64,000 nt of DNA from Plasticicumulans lactativorans. GTDB taxonomy: Bacteria; Pseudomonadota; Gammaproteobacteria; Competibacterales; Competibacteraceae. The notes under the pieces were generated by a model. The model was not told the origin of the DNA, did no database searches, and saw only the letters and a program-made list of their open reading frames with translations. The stretch lies in the NCBI RefSeq assembly GCF_004341245.1, contig NZ_SLWY01000003.1, positions 186,001 through 250,000 on the forward strand, read 5' to 3'. Below are positions 22,803-36,231 of this stretch, piece after piece. Numbering within the stretch: position 1 is the stretch's first letter; every line of letters starts with the position of its first letter. Both the position numbers and the translations under genes were made by a program.

Positions 22803-24347
22803 ATGACCCACGCACGACTGACCCTGGAACCCGGACACCTGAGCCTGGCCGAACTGCGCCGCATCTGGGCGCAGGCACCGGCGCTCGCGCTGGCGCCGTC
22901 GGCCTACCCGGCGATCGAGGCCGCCGCGGCGACGATCGCACGCATCGTCGCCAAGGGCGACGCCGCCTACGGCATCAACACCGGCTTCGGCAAGCTGGCG
23001 AAGACGCGCATCCCCGACCACCAGCTCGAACTGCTGCAGCGCAACCTGATCCTGTCGCACTCGGTCGGCACCGGCGAGCTGATCGACGACGCCGTGGTGC
23101 GGCTGATCCTGGCGCTGAAGATCGGCAGCCTGGCGCGCGGCCACTCGGGCGCGCGGCCGCTGATCATCGACACCCTGATCGCGCTGTACAACGCCGGCAT
23201 CATGCCGTGCATCCCGGCCAAGGGTTCGGTGGGCGCCTCGGGCGACCTCGCGCCGCTCGCGCACATGACGCTCGCGCTGCTCGGCGAGGGCGAGGTGCGC
23301 GTGCAGGGCCGCGTGCAGCCGGCGGCCGAGGCGCTCGCCGCGGCCGGCATCGCCCCGGTGGCGCTCGCCGCCAAGGAAGGACTCGCGCTGATCAACGGCA
23401 CGCAGGTGTCGACCGCGCTGGCACTGCACGGCCTGTTCATGGCCGAGCGCCTGCTCGAGGCCGGCGTGGCGGTCGGCGCGCTGGCGGTCGATGCCGCCAA
23501 GGGCAGCGACGCGCCGTTCGACCCGCGCGTGCACGCGGTGCGCGGCCAGCCGGGGCAGATCGCGCTGGCCGCGGTGTACCGCGAACTGCTCGCCGGCAGC
23601 GCGATCCGCCGCTCGCACCTGGCCAACGACGAGCGCGTGCAGGACCCGTACAGCCTGCGCTGCCAGCCGCAGGTGATGGGCGCCTGCCGCGACCTGATCG
23701 ACCAGGCCGCGCGCACGCTGCTGATCGAGGCCAACGCGGTGACCGACAACCCGCTGGTCTACGCCGATGCCGGCGACGTGATCTCCGGCGGCAACTTCCA
23801 CGCCGAGCCGGTCGCCTTCGCCGCCGACATGCTGGCGCTCGCCATCGCCGAGATCGGCGCGCTGTCGGAGCGGCGCATCGCGCTGCTGATCGACGCCTCG
23901 CTGTCGGGGCTGCCGCCGTTCCTGGTCGGCGAGGCGGGGATCAACTCCGGCTTCATGATCGCGCACGTCACCGCGGCGGCGCTCGCCTCGGAGAACAAGT
24001 CGCTGGCGCACCCGGCGAGCGTCGACAGCCTGCCGACCTCGGCCAACCAGGAGGACCACGTCAGCATGGCGACCTTCGGCGCCCGGCGCCTGCACGAGAT
24101 GGCGCTGAACACCGCGACGATCGTCGGCATCGAATGGCTGGCGGCGGCGCAGGGGACCGAGTTCCACCGTCCGCTGGCGACCTCGCCGCGGCTGCAGGCG
24201 GTGCTGGCGAGCCTGCGCGCCGAGGTGCCGTTCTATGACGCCGACCGGCTGTTCGCGCCGGACATCGAGGCGGCGCGCCGGCTGGTGCTGCAGGGCGCGC
24301 CCGGTGCGGCCTGCCGCGCGCTGTTCGAGCCCGTCTGGGCGGCGTGA
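22803..24347 (+). CDS. hutH: Histidine ammonia-lyase
   Basis: HutH deaminates histidine to urocanate. The 514-residue protein contains the self-cyclising Ala-Ser-Gly triad at residues 145-147 ([14 protein letters not shown]) that forms the MIO cofactor, [10 protein letters not shown] near residue 58, and QEDHVSMA near 417. Length is normal. It follows a GGAAGAGA ribosome-binding site. Confidence 0.97.
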   Translation: MTHARLTLEPGHLSLAELRRIWAQAPALALAPSAYPAIEAAAATIARIVAKGDAAYGINTGFGKLAKTRIPDHQLELLQRNLILSHSVGTGELIDDAVVRLILALKIGSLARGHSGARPLIIDTLIALYNAGIMPCIPAKGSVGASGDLAPLAHMTLALLGEGEVRVQGRVQPAAEALAAAGIAPVALAAKEGLALINGTQVSTALALHGLFMAERLLEAGVAVGALAVDAAKGSDAPFDPRVHAVRGQPGQIALAAVYRELLAGSAIRRSHLANDERVQDPYSLRCQPQVMGACRDLIDQAARTLLIEANAVTDNPLVYADAGDVISGGNFHAEPVAFAADMLALAIAEIGALSERRIALLIDASLSGLPPFLVGEAGINSGFMIAHVTAAALASENKSLAHPASVDSLPTSANQEDHVSMATFGARRLHEMALNTATIVGIEWLAAAQGTEFHRPLATSPRLQAVLASLRAEVPFYDADRLFAPDIEAARRLVLQGAPGAACRALFEPVWAA

Positions 24348-24363
24348 CGGGGGGGCTGCGGCG

Positions 24364-25368
24364 ATGCGACGGATGGCCGACATGAACGACTGGCAGGGCC
24401 GCGTCGATGCCGAGGAGGGCGCGCGCGGACGGCGCTGGCACCAGGTGGTGCGCGCGCTCGACGCGCCCGATGCCGGCGACGCCGGCGGCGTGGCGCTGAT
24501 CGGCTTCGCCTGCGATGCCGGGGTGGCGCGCAACCACGGCCGCACCGGCGCCAGCGCGGGCCCGGCGGCGATCCGCGCGCTGCTCGGCAACCTGCCGGTG
24601 CGCCGCACCGAGTCGCTGGTCGATGCCGGTGACGTGGTGTGCGCATCGGCCGATCCGCACGCCGCCGACGACACCGCGCTGGAGGTCGCGCAGGCCGAGC
24701 TGGCGGAGGCGCTCGCCGGGCTGCTCGGGCGCGGGCTGTTCCCGCTCGGGCTCGGCGGCGGCCACGAGATCGCCTTCGGCTCCTTCGGCGGCCTGGCGCG
24801 GCACCTGGCGCAGCACGCGCCGGGGCGCGCGCCGCGCATCGGCATCGTCAACCTCGACGCGCACTTCGACCTGCGCCTGGCGGCGCGCGCGAGCTCCGGC
24901 ACGCCGTTCCGGCAGATCGCCGAGGACTGCGCGGCGCGCGGCTGGCCGTTCCACTACTGCTGCCTCGGCGTCAGCGACTACGCCAACACCGAGGCGCTGT
25001 TCGAGCGCGCGCGGCAGCTCGGCACGGTGTGGCGGCGCGACGTCGACATGGACCTCGCCCAGCGCGAGGCCACGCTGGCGACGCTCGGCGCCTTCCTCGA
25101 CGGCGTCGACCACGTCTACCTGACGATCTGCCTCGACGTGCTGCCGGCCGCGGTGGCGCCCGGCGTGAGCGCGCCGGCCGCGCGCGGCGTGGGGCTGGAG
25201 GTGATCGAGCCGCTGATCGACGCCGTGGTCGCCTCGGGCAAGCTGCGCCTGGCCGACGTGGCCGAGCTGAACCCGCGCTTCGACATCGACGCCCACACCG
25301 CGCGGGTGGCCGCGCGGCTGGTGGCGCGGGTGGCCGACGGCGTGGCCGCCGTGCGGCCGGCCGCGTGA
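24364..25368 (+). CDS. hutG: Formimidoylglutamase
   Basis: This arginase/agmatinase-fold enzyme hydrolyses N-formimidoyl-L-glutamate to glutamate and formamide, the last step of the short hut pathway. Metal-binding motifs are GGGHEIAFG near residue 130, NLDAHFDLR near 162 and CLDV near 256. The arginase-type SxDxD is reduced here to a CLDV segment, as in HutG proteins. Three in-frame ATGs (24364, 24373, 24382) are possible starts; the first gives 334 residues. Its stop overlaps the hutD GTG (GTGA at 25365-25368). Confidence 0.9.
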   Translation: MRRMADMNDWQGRVDAEEGARGRRWHQVVRALDAPDAGDAGGVALIGFACDAGVARNHGRTGASAGPAAIRALLGNLPVRRTESLVDAGDVVCASADPHAADDTALEVAQAELAEALAGLLGRGLFPLGLGGGHEIAFGSFGGLARHLAQHAPGRAPRIGIVNLDAHFDLRLAARASSGTPFRQIAEDCAARGWPFHYCCLGVSDYANTEALFERARQLGTVWRRDVDMDLAQREATLATLGAFLDGVDHVYLTICLDVLPAAVAPGVSAPAARGVGLEVIEPLIDAVVASGKLRLADVAELNPRFDIDAHTARVAARLVARVADGVAAVRPAA

Positions 25369-26003
25369 GCCCGGCGATGCGCAGGCTGGGCCCCGCCGAC
25401 TATCGCCGCATGCCGTGGAAGAACGGCGGCGGCGAGACCGTCGAGCTGGCGATCGCCCCGCCGGGCGCGGACCTGGCCGACTTCGACTGGCGCATCAGCA
25501 GCGCGCAGGTGTCGGCGGCGGGGCCGTTCTCGCCCTTCCCCGGCGTCGACCGCTCGCTCGCCGTGATCGACGGTGGGGCCTTGCTGCTGCACGTGGCGCC
25601 GGTCGACGAGGGGGCGGGGCCGCTGAGCGTGCGGCTCACGCCGGCGGACCCGCCGTTCGTCTTCGCCGGCGAGCAGGCGGTGACGGCCGAGCTGGCGGAC
25701 CCCGACGCCGGGCCGCTGACCGATTTCAACGTGATGACCCGGCGCGGGCGCTGGGCGCATCGCCTGCAGTGCCTGCACGTGCAGGGGCGCGCCGAGCTCG
25801 CACCGGAGGGCGAGCTGCTGGTGCTGTACTGCGCCGGCGGCAGCGTCCGCTGCCGGGGCGGCGGCGCGTCGCTGGCGCTCGCGGCCGGCGAGGCGCTGAT
25901 CGTCCCTGCAACCGGAGCACAGGGGCGAACCCTCGAACTGCACGCGGCGCCCGCCGCGTGCCTGTACGCCGCGCACCTCATGCAAACGGGAGCATGCCAG
26001 TGA
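25365..26003 (+). CDS. hutD: HutD family protein
   Basis: This 212-residue cupin-like protein of the HutD family has the typical start [15 protein letters not shown] followed by [22 protein letters not shown]. HutD is conserved in proteobacterial hut loci and has been proposed to limit the upper level of hut expression; no catalytic role is established. It overlaps hutG by GTGA (an ATG at 25377 is an alternative start) and hutI by GTGA at 26000-26003. Confidence 0.9.
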   Translation: MSPAMRRLGPADYRRMPWKNGGGETVELAIAPPGADLADFDWRISSAQVSAAGPFSPFPGVDRSLAVIDGGALLLHVAPVDEGAGPLSVRLTPADPPFVFAGEQAVTAELADPDAGPLTDFNVMTRRGRWAHRLQCLHVQGRAELAPEGELLVLYCAGGSVRCRGGGASLALAAGEALIVPATGAQGRTLELHAAPAACLYAAHLMQTGACQ

Positions 26004-27253
26004 CTGAACAGAACCCGCCGGTCCCGGCCTGGGACACCCTGTGGCGCAATGTCCACCTCGCCACGCTGGCCGCACCCGGCGACTACGGCGAGATCCGTGA
26101 CGCCGCGATCGCCGTGCGCGACGGGCGCATCGCCTGGCTGGGGCCGCGCGCCGCGCTGCCGGCCGGGGCGCGCGCCGCGGTCGAGCACGACGGCGGCGGC
26201 GCCTGGCTGACGCCGGGGCTGATCGACTGCCACACCCACATCGTCTACGGCGGCAACCGCAGCGACGAGTTCGAGGCGCGCCTGAACGGCGTGCCCTACG
26301 AGGAGATCGCGCGGCGCGGCGGCGGCATCGTGTCGACGGTGCGCGCCACGCGCGCGGCCAGCGCCGACGCGCTGCTCGCCGCCAGCCTGCCGCGGGTGGC
26401 CGGCCTGCTCGCCGAAGGCGTCACCACGCTCGAGATCAAGTCGGGCTACGGCCTCGACCTCGCCACCGAGCGGCGCATGCTGCAGGTGGCGCGCACGCTC
26501 GGCGAGCGGCTGCCGCTGCGCGTGCGCACGACCTTCCTCGGCGCCCACGCGCTGCCGCCGGAGTTCACCGGGCGCGCCGACGCCTACATCGACCTCGTCT
26601 GCGACGAGCTGCTGCCGACGCTCGCCGCCGAGGGGCTGGTGGATGCGGTCGATGCCTTCTGCGAGCGCATCGGCTTCAGCGTGGCGCAGACCGAGCGCGT
26701 GTTCGGCGTTGCCGCGCGGCTCGGGCTGCCGGTCAAGCTGCACGCCGAGCAGCTCTCCGACCAGGGCGGGGCGGCGCTGGTGGCGCGCTACCGCGGCCTG
26801 TCGGCCGACCACCTGGAGTACCTGTCGCCGGACGGCATCGCCGCGATGGCCGCCGCCGGCACCGTGGCGGTACTGCTGCCGGGGGCGTTCTACTGCCTGC
26901 GCGAGACCCGGCTGCCGCCGCTGCCGGCGCTGCGCGAGGCCGGCGTGGCGCTGGCGGTGTCGACCGACTGCAACCCCGGCACCTCGCCGCTGGGCTCGCT
27001 GCTGCTGGCGATGAACATGGCCTGCACGCTGTTCCGCCTGACGCCGCTGGAGGCGCTCGCCGGCGTCACCCGCAACGCCGCGCGGGCGCTCGGGCTCGCC
27101 GACCAGCTCGGCACGCTCGAAGTCGGCAAGGCGGCCGACTTCGCGCTGTGGGCGATCGACCGGCCGGGCGAACTCGCCTACGGCATCGGCCTCAACCCGT
27201 GCCGGCAGGTGGTGTCGGCGGGGGTGGCGCGCGCGCCGCACGGCCTGTCGTGA
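26000..27253 (+). CDS. hutI: Imidazolonepropionase
   Basis: HutI hydrolyses 4-imidazolone-5-propionate to formimidoylglutamate. The 417-residue amidohydrolase has the metal-binding [12 protein letters not shown] near residue 74, KSGYGLD near 150, LHAEQ near 250 and STDCNPGT near 320. An ATG at 25994 is possible, but the GTG at 26000 has GGGAG at a seven-base spacing and overlaps the hutD stop as GTGA, like the preceding junction, so it is preferred. It closes the operon. Confidence 0.93.
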   Translation: MTEQNPPVPAWDTLWRNVHLATLAAPGDYGEIRDAAIAVRDGRIAWLGPRAALPAGARAAVEHDGGGAWLTPGLIDCHTHIVYGGNRSDEFEARLNGVPYEEIARRGGGIVSTVRATRAASADALLAASLPRVAGLLAEGVTTLEIKSGYGLDLATERRMLQVARTLGERLPLRVRTTFLGAHALPPEFTGRADAYIDLVCDELLPTLAAEGLVDAVDAFCERIGFSVAQTERVFGVAARLGLPVKLHAEQLSDQGGAALVARYRGLSADHLEYLSPDGIAAMAAAGTVAVLLPGAFYCLRETRLPPLPALREAGVALAVSTDCNPGTSPLGSLLLAMNMACTLFRLTPLEALAGVTRNAARALGLADQLGTLEVGKAADFALWAIDRPGELAYGIGLNPCRQVVSAGVARAPHGLS

Positions 27254-27269
27254 GGGCGCGCGCGGCGGC

Positions 27270-28271
27270 TCACACCAGGCCGTGGATCGTCTTCAGCTCC
27301 TGGTAGACCAGGCTCGACACCGCGCGGATGCAGTCGCCGCGGGTGCGCATGAAGTGCCCGTAGTCGGGCGCCAGGGAGCTGCGCTGGATGATGCCGGCGA
27401 AGGCGTAGGGGTATTCGCCGCCGCTGCGCCCGCGGGCGACGAGGATGCCCATGTCGCCGCACAGGCGCGCGGTGGTGCCGGTCTTGTCGTAGACCTCGGT
27501 GGTGCGGGCGACGCCGTCGGCGCCTTCGTAGAGGCGGTCGCGGTTGGGGATGTTCATCACCCGCAGCAGCTCGGTGGCGTTCGGGAAGCGGCGCGCCCAC
27601 AGCGCCTGCATGAAGCGCGCGTAGTCGAGCGCCGAGGCGCGGTTGCGGTAGGTGCGCCCGCCGCCGGGGATGTACTCGAGCACCGCGGTCTGGCGGAACA
27701 CGTCGGGCGCGAAGCGCCTGAGCGTGGCGTGCACGCCGGCCGGGCCGCCGCACAGTCGGATGAAGCCGTTGGTGGCGTCGTTGTCGCTGTGCACGATCAT
27801 GTCTTCGAGCCGCGCGCGGCGCTCGACGGTATAGCGCAGCGCCGGCGTGCCGCGGGCGGACTGGATGAAGTACGCGGCGGCGACGAAGGGCTTGATCATG
27901 CTCGCCGCCTGCATGCCGGTGGAGGCGTTGATCGCCACCAGCGTGCGGTTCCAGGTGAGGTCGTGCACCACCCACGCGCTGGTCTCGCCGAGGCCGAGCA
28001 GGCCGGCGCTGCGCAGCTCGCCGAGGCGCTCCTGCACCTTGGCGTTGAGCAGCGGCGGCGGTGCCGGCGGCGCGGCGCGGGGCGTGGCCTTGCGCGGCGC
28101 GGCGGCCTTGCGGCGCGCGGGCGCCGGGGCGGCGGCGACCTTGGGCGCGGGCTTCGGCCGCGGTGCGGCGCGCGGGGGCGTCGTCTTCGCCGGGGCGGCG
28201 AAGGCGGGCAGTGCGGCGGCGGGTAACGCCACCAGGGCGAGCAGGAGGCGACGGCGCAGCAGGTCGGTCAT
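27270..28271 (-). CDS. Exported serine hydrolase of the class A beta-lactamase/transpeptidase-like fold
   Basis: The 333-residue protein has an N-terminal signal peptide ([20 protein letters not shown]), then a Pro/Ala/Lys-rich linker of about 60 residues and a catalytic domain. Active-site motifs of the serine beta-lactamase/PBP superfamily are in order: SMIK at 124-127, SDN at 162-164 and KTG at 263-265. The omega-loop Glu motif (ExxLN) of true class A beta-lactamases is not obvious, and the basic linker suggests a cell-wall associated enzyme. It is better read as a peptidoglycan-active hydrolase of unknown substrate than as a resistance gene. It is convergent with hutI, 16 bases between stops. 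Confidence 0.75.
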   Translation of the reverse strand: MTDLLRRRLLLALVALPAAALPAFAAPAKTTPPRAAPRPKPAPKVAAAPAPARRKAAAPRKATPRAAPPAPPPLLNAKVQERLGELRSAGLLGLGETSAWVVHDLTWNRTLVAINASTGMQAASMIKPFVAAAYFIQSARGTPALRYTVERRARLEDMIVHSDNDATNGFIRLCGGPAGVHATLRRFAPDVFRQTAVLEYIPGGGRTYRNRASALDYARFMQALWARRFPNATELLRVMNIPNRDRLYEGADGVARTTEVYDKTGTTARLCGDMGILVARGRSGGEYPYAFAGIIQRSSLAPDYGHFMRTRGDCIRAVSSLVYQELKTIHGLV

Positions 28272-28406
28272 CGGCGTGCGGAAACGGGCGGGGAGTGGAT
28301 GCGCGAGTGTGCCGCAAGCGGCGGCGGGCGGCCAAGCCGGCTGCCCGCCGCGCGGGGGCGTCCTGTAGACTGCGCGGCTTTCCCGCGCAGTACCGGACCA
28401 CGAGCC

Positions 28407-29999
<1,593 letters not shown>

Positions 30000-30005
30000 A
30001 CCCGG

Positions 30006-30044
30006 CGCGTGCCGGCCGGCGCGGGAGCGGCCGGCCGGCACGCG
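30006..30044 (+). terminator. 15-bp hairpin after prfC
   Basis: Bases 30006-30020 and 30030-30044 form a perfect 15-bp GC-rich stem (core GTGCCGGCCGG/CCGGCCGGCAC) with a nine-base loop, starting seven bases after the prfC stop. No T-run is present, so it would be a GC-type terminator or 3'-end stabiliser. Confidence 0.6.
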
Positions 30045-30097
30045 TCCGCTCCGCCGCCCTGCGCACGGGGCGACACAACGGTTTGCCCACGGCGGGC

Positions 30098-30127
30098 TTG
30101 TAAGGCAGAGTTGATAATAATTATCAT
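30098..30127 (+). promoter_or_regulatory. Fur-controlled promoter of the iron-uptake pair
   Basis: TGATAAT-A-ATTATCA at 30112-30126 is a perfect 7-1-7 Fur box. A -35-like TTGTAA (30098-30103) and -10-like TATCAT (30122-30127, 18-base spacer) place the box over the -10 region, the expected site for iron-dependent repression. It lies 32 bases before the cupredoxin gene. Confidence 0.85.
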
Positions 30128-30157
30128 CTGTCTTCGCTACCGAGAGAGGCTTGCCGG

Positions 30158-30499
30158 ATGTCCACCCGCATGATCCGCATTTTCGCCTTCGCCGCCGCCT
30201 GCGTGGCCGTGGCGGCGCAGGCCGACGAGCTGCCGGCGTACAAGCTCACGGTCACCGACGCGGGCTTCGAGCCGAGCACGCTCGAGGTCACCGCCGGCCA
30301 GCGCTTCCGGCTCGACGTCACCAACGCCAGCAAGGCGCCCATCGAGTTCGAGAGCAAGCCGCTGAAGAAGGAGAAGATCATCGCCGCCGGCGCCAGCACG
30401 ACGCTGGAGTTCCAGGCGCTGAAGCCGGGCGGGTACAAGTTCGTCAACGAGTTCCGCGAGACCGAAAAGGCGGGGCAGGGCGAGATCGTGGCGCACTGA
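30158..30499 (+). CDS. Periplasmic cupredoxin-like protein (FtrB/EfeO cupredoxin type)
   Basis: The 113-residue protein has a cleavable signal peptide (hydrophobic to VAAQA near residue 22) and one cupredoxin-fold domain: VTDAGFEPSTLEVTAGQRFRL, SKPLKKEKIIAAG, PGGYKFVNEFRE. This matches the small cupredoxins paired with FTR1 permeases. The usual C-terminal Cys/His/Met copper ligands of blue copper proteins are lacking; a Glu/Phe pattern sits there, so metal binding is probably of the ferrous-iron-delivery kind. It is the first gene after the Fur box and lies 33 bases before the permease gene. Confidence 0.8.
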   Translation: MSTRMIRIFAFAAACVAVAAQADELPAYKLTVTDAGFEPSTLEVTAGQRFRLDVTNASKAPIEFESKPLKKEKIIAAGASTTLEFQALKPGGYKFVNEFRETEKAGQGEIVAH

Positions 30500-30532
30500 G
30501 CGCCGCGCCGGGTACGGGTGAGGGCAACCGCG

Positions 30533-31372
30533 ATGATGGGTGACGTGCTGTTCATCGTCTGGCGCGAGAGCGTCGAGGCGCTGCTGGTGGTGGGCATCCT
30601 CTACGCGTGGCTGCGCCGCCAGCCGGACGCGGCGCGCGGGCTGCGCTGGTTGTGGCTCGGCGTGGGTGTGGGCATCGGCCTCGCGTGCCTGCTGGGCGCG
30701 GCCCTGATGTACGCGGCGCAGTGGTTCGACGGCAATGCCGGCGACGTGTTCCAGCTCGCGATGGTGCTGGTCGCCTGTGCGCTGATCGTGCAGATGGTGG
30801 TGTGGATGCGCCGCCACGGCCGCACGCTGAAGTCCGAGCTCGAGCACGACATGCGCGACAGCTTCGAGACCGCCAACTGGTGGGGCATGGTCTCGGTGGT
30901 CGCGCTGGCGCTCGCCCGCGAGGGCAGCGAGACGGTGATCTTCCTGTTCGGCCTCGGCCTGCAGCAGCGCGGCGTCGACCAACTGGTGTTCGCGGGCTCC
31001 GCGCTCGCCGGCTTCGGTCTCGCCTTCGCCACCTTCCACCTGCTGCAGTTGGGCGGGCGGGTGCTGTCGTGGCGCGGCTTCTTCCGCGTCAGCGAGGCGC
31101 TGCTGCTGCTGCTCGGCGGCTCGCTGCTGGTGACCGGGGTGGAGAAGCTGATCGCGCTCGACTGGCTGCCGGCGCTGGTCGACCCGCTGTGGGACAGCTC
31201 GCGGCTGCTCGACGACGGCACCCGCGTCGGCGGCATCGTCGCGGCGCTGACCGGCTACCGTGCCCACCCGGCGCTGATGGTGCTGCTGCTGTACGCGCTC
31301 TACTGGCTGGTGGTGCGTCGCCTGCTGCGCAGCGCCACGCCGCGGCCGCCGCAGCAGGTCGCCAGCACCTGA
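30533..31372 (+). CDS. FTR1-family iron permease
   Basis: This 279-residue inner-membrane protein has about seven hydrophobic segments and both signature iron-binding motifs: RESVE at residues 11-15 (helix 1) and REGSE at 129-133 (helix 4). FTR1/EfeU/FtrC proteins import iron with a periplasmic partner. The frame opens at GTG 30518, but the ATG at 30533 has an AGGG eight bases upstream and starts directly at [12 protein letters not shown]. With the upstream cupredoxin it forms a two-gene Fur-regulated operon. FtrA (P19) and FtrD (polyferredoxin) homologues are not adjacent. Confidence 0.9.
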   Translation: MMGDVLFIVWRESVEALLVVGILYAWLRRQPDAARGLRWLWLGVGVGIGLACLLGAALMYAAQWFDGNAGDVFQLAMVLVACALIVQMVVWMRRHGRTLKSELEHDMRDSFETANWWGMVSVVALALAREGSETVIFLFGLGLQQRGVDQLVFAGSALAGFGLAFATFHLLQLGGRVLSWRGFFRVSEALLLLLGGSLLVTGVEKLIALDWLPALVDPLWDSSRLLDDGTRVGGIVAALTGYRAHPALMVLLLYALYWLVVRRLLRSATPRPPQQVAST

Positions 31373-31478
31373 GGGCGGCGTGCGCCCGGCGGCGGTGCGG
31401 TCGCGGGCCGCCGCCGGCTTCCCGTATCCTGTGGGTCCCGACCGATTCCGCCCGCTGGCGGCGCAGAGGACCCTGGCC

Positions 31479-32432
31479 ATGAGCATCCGCATTTTCATCG
31501 ACGGCGAAGCCGGCACCACCGGGCTGCAGGTCCGCAGCCGGCTGGCCGGCCGCCCCGAACTCGAACTGCTGTCGATCCCGGCCGAGCGCCGCAAGGACAC
31601 CGGTGCCCGCCGCGAACTGCTCAACGCCGCCGACGTGGTCATCCTCTGCCTGCCCGACGAGGCGGCGGTCGAGGCGGTTGCGATGATCGACAATCCGCGC
31701 ACCGTGGTGATCGACGCCAGCACCGCGCATCGCGTGGCCGAGGGCTGGACCTACGGTTTCCCGGAGCTGTCGGCCGCGCAGCGGGAGACGCTGAGCGCGT
31801 CGAAGCGCATCGCCAACCCCGGCTGCTACCCGACCGGTGCGATCGCCCTGCTGCGGCCGCTGCGCGACGCCGGCCTGCTGGCGGCCGACACGCGCCTCGC
31901 CGTCAGCGGCGTCTCGGGCTACTCGGGCGGCGGCAAGGCGCTGATCGAGATCCACGAGTCCGGCCAGGCCGAGCCCTTCGGCATGTACGCGCTGACGCTC
32001 GCCCACAAGCACCTGCCGGAGATGCGCCGCTACAGCCGGCTCGACCACGCGCCGCTGTTCTTCCCGGCGGTCGGGCATTTCGCACAGGGGATGCTGGTGA
32101 CGGTGCCGCTGCACTACGAGCAACTGGCCGGCGCAGTGGACGGCGCGCGGCTGGTCGAGGTCTACCGCGCGCACTACGCCGGCGCGCGTTTCGTGCACGT
32201 GATGCCGCTCGGCGGCGCCGAGGCGCTCGAGCGCGGCGCCTTCCTGCGCCCCGACGCCCTCAACGACACCAACGACCTCGAACTCTTCGTGTTCGCCAAC
32301 GACCGGGCGGGGCAGGCGCTGCTGGTGGCGCGCCTCGACAATCTCGGCAAGGGGGCCTCGGGGGCGGCGATCCAGTCGCTGAACCTGGTCAGCGGCCTGC
32401 CCGAGGCGGCCGGCCTCGGCAGCCGGCACTGA
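31479..32432 (+). CDS. argC: N-acetyl-gamma-glutamyl-phosphate reductase, type 2
   Basis: ArgC catalyses NADPH-dependent reduction in arginine biosynthesis. The 317-residue protein is the shorter type 2 form: [14 protein letters not shown] nucleotide motif near residue 7, catalytic Cys in ANPGCYPTG near residue 117, and [11 protein letters not shown] near 145. It starts [12 protein letters not shown] at the ATG 31479 after CAGAGGA. It is convergent with the CoA transferase gene with only three bases between stops. Confidence 0.93.
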   Translation: MSIRIFIDGEAGTTGLQVRSRLAGRPELELLSIPAERRKDTGARRELLNAADVVILCLPDEAAVEAVAMIDNPRTVVIDASTAHRVAEGWTYGFPELSAAQRETLSASKRIANPGCYPTGAIALLRPLRDAGLLAADTRLAVSGVSGYSGGGKALIEIHESGQAEPFGMYALTLAHKHLPEMRRYSRLDHAPLFFPAVGHFAQGMLVTVPLHYEQLAGAVDGARLVEVYRAHYAGARFVHVMPLGGAEALERGAFLRPDALNDTNDLELFVFANDRAGQALLVARLDNLGKGASGAAIQSLNLVSGLPEAAGLGSRH

Positions 32433-32435
32433 CGC

Positions 32436-33629
32436 TCAGATCACGCCGTCGGCGCGCAGCGCGTCGAGCGCCGCGGCGTCGAGCCCGAGCCAGTCGCCGA
32501 GCACCTGCTCGGTGTGGCTGCCGACCGCGCCGCCCGGCCACGTGGTGGCGCCCGGCGTGGCCGCGAGCTTCGGCAGCAGCGCCGGGATGCTGAGCGGCGC
32601 GCCGTCGATCTCCACCCGCTCGAACAGCCCGCGGGCGTGGTAGTGCGGATCGGCGAACATGTCGGCGACGCTGTAGATCGGGCCGGCGGGCACCTGGGCC
32701 GCATCGAGCGCGGCGAGCACCTCGGTCAAGGTCAGCGTCGCGGTCCACGCCGACAGCGCGGCGTCGATCTCGGCCTCGTGCGTGACGCGGCCCGGGTTGG
32801 TGGCGAGCCGCGGGTCTTCGGCGAGATCGGGGCGGGCGGCGGCGTGCATCAGGCGCTTGTAGATCGAGTCGCCGTTGCCGCCGATGATCACGAACTTGCC
32901 GTCGCGACAGCGGTAGGTGTTGGTCGGCACGATCCCGGTCACCGTCGAACCCGACGGCTCGCGCACCACGCCGGCGCCGTCGTACTCCGGCACCACGCCT
33001 TCGAGCAGGTTGTAGACGGCCTCGAACAGCGCGACGTCGACCACCTGGCCCTGGCCGGTCTTGCCGCGCGCCTGCAGCGCGAGCAGCACGCCGAAGGCCG
33101 CGTGCAGGCCGGCGAGCGTGTCACCCAGGCTCAGGTTGGGCCGCACCGGGCGCTCGCCGGGCACGCCGTTGACGTAGCGCAGGCCGCCGTAGCCCTCGCA
33201 GACCGACGCATAGCCGGCCTTGTCGGCGGCGGGGCCGGTCTGCCCGTAGCCCGAGATGCGCGCGATCACCAGGCCGGGGTTGTCGGCCTTCAGCACCTCG
33301 GGGCCGAGGCCCCAGCGTTCGAGGGTGCCGGGCTTGAAGTTCTCGATCAGCACGTCGCAGCGCGCCGCGAGCCGCCGGGCGAGGTCGCGCCCGGCGGCGG
33401 TGCGCAGGTCGAGGCGCACGCTGCGCTTGTTGCGTCCGAGGCTGCGCCACCACAGCGAGGTGCCGTCGCGCAGCACGCGCCACTGGCGGATCGGGTCGCC
33501 GCCCGGCGGCTCGATCTTGATCACCTCGGCGCCGAAGTAACCGAGCAGCGTGCCCGCGAACGGGCCGGCGAGCAGTTGTCCGAGTTCCAGGACACGGAGG
33601 CCTTCGAGAGGGCGGGGAGCGGCGGTCAT
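32436..33629 (-). CDS. CaiB/BaiF-family (class III) CoA transferase
   Basis: The 397-residue protein has the family N-terminus LEGLRVLELGQLLAGPFAG, KIEPPGGDPIR, the SLRTAAGRDLARRL-like helix, and the catalytic Asp in NLSLGDTLAGLHAA near residue 168. Class III enzymes move CoA between carboxylic acids; substrate specificity cannot be read from sequence. The open frame extends far upstream, antisense to ygiQ, but the ATG at 33629 gives the conserved start and normal length. The gene is divergent from ygiQ. Confidence 0.9.
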   Translation of the reverse strand: MTAAPRPLEGLRVLELGQLLAGPFAGTLLGYFGAEVIKIEPPGGDPIRQWRVLRDGTSLWWRSLGRNKRSVRLDLRTAAGRDLARRLAARCDVLIENFKPGTLERWGLGPEVLKADNPGLVIARISGYGQTGPAADKAGYASVCEGYGGLRYVNGVPGERPVRPNLSLGDTLAGLHAAFGVLLALQARGKTGQGQVVDVALFEAVYNLLEGVVPEYDGAGVVREPSGSTVTGIVPTNTYRCRDGKFVIIGGNGDSIYKRLMHAAARPDLAEDPRLATNPGRVTHEAEIDAALSAWTATLTLTEVLAALDAAQVPAGPIYSVADMFADPHYHARGLFERVEIDGAPLSIPALLPKLAATPGATTWPGGAVGSHTEQVLGDWLGLDAAALDALRADGVI

Positions 33630-33712
33630 GGCGGGGCGTCCGGCGGCGGGCGGGCGCGCGGATTCTGGTGGGGGGCCGGCGCGGGCGTCAATCGGCCGGG
33701 CTGCGGCGCGCG

Positions 33713-33741
33713 GGACAAGCCGGGGCCGCGGTCCGTATAAT
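33713..33741 (+). promoter_or_regulatory. Sigma-70 promoter of ygiQ
   Basis: GGGACA (33713-33718, GACA core matches), 17-base spacer, perfect TATAAT (33736-33741). The ygiQ ATG is 32 bases downstream of the -10. Confidence 0.65.
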
Positions 33742-33773
33742 TCCCGAACGTTACACTCGGACAAACGCCCCCC

Positions 33774-36014
<2,241 letters not shown>

Positions 36015-36029
36015 GGCGCCCGTCGGTGC

Positions 36030-36170
36030 TCAGCGGGCGGAGGCGATCGTCACGGCGGTCGGCGACGGCGGCTGGCGGGCATCGAGCGGCACCAGCAACG
36101 AGACCACCGCCAGCGCGACCGCGAGCACCAGAACGCAGAGTTGCTTGGAATCCGGTTGGAATTTGGACAT
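36030..36170 (-). CDS. 46-residue single-pass membrane microprotein (hypothetical)
   Basis: An ATG at 36170 on the minus strand is preceded by GGGAGGTG at optimal spacing (ATG eight bases after the GGAGG). The 46-codon frame encodes a basic/polar start ([10 protein letters not shown]), one strongly hydrophobic segment ([19 protein letters not shown], residues 11-29) and a short polar tail rich in Pro/Ala ending in TGA at 36030. The architecture and ribosome-binding site argue for a real small inner-membrane protein. No family is recognised. It is divergent from mazG, 61 bases apart, and convergent with ygiQ. Confidence 0.6.
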   Translation of the reverse strand: MSKFQPDSKQLCVLVLAVALAVVSLLVPLDARQPPSPTAVTIASAR

Positions 36171-36231
36171 TTCGGACACCTCCCGTGCGGCCGGCGCCGC
36201 CATCTACCGTTCTCGAGTGCCGGGATTATCT

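Noticed and set aside
27270-28271. Calling this gene an antibiotic-resistance beta-lactamase
   Set aside because: The superfamily motifs are present, but the omega-loop Glu motif is not seen and the basic linker is atypical; resistance function is unsupported.
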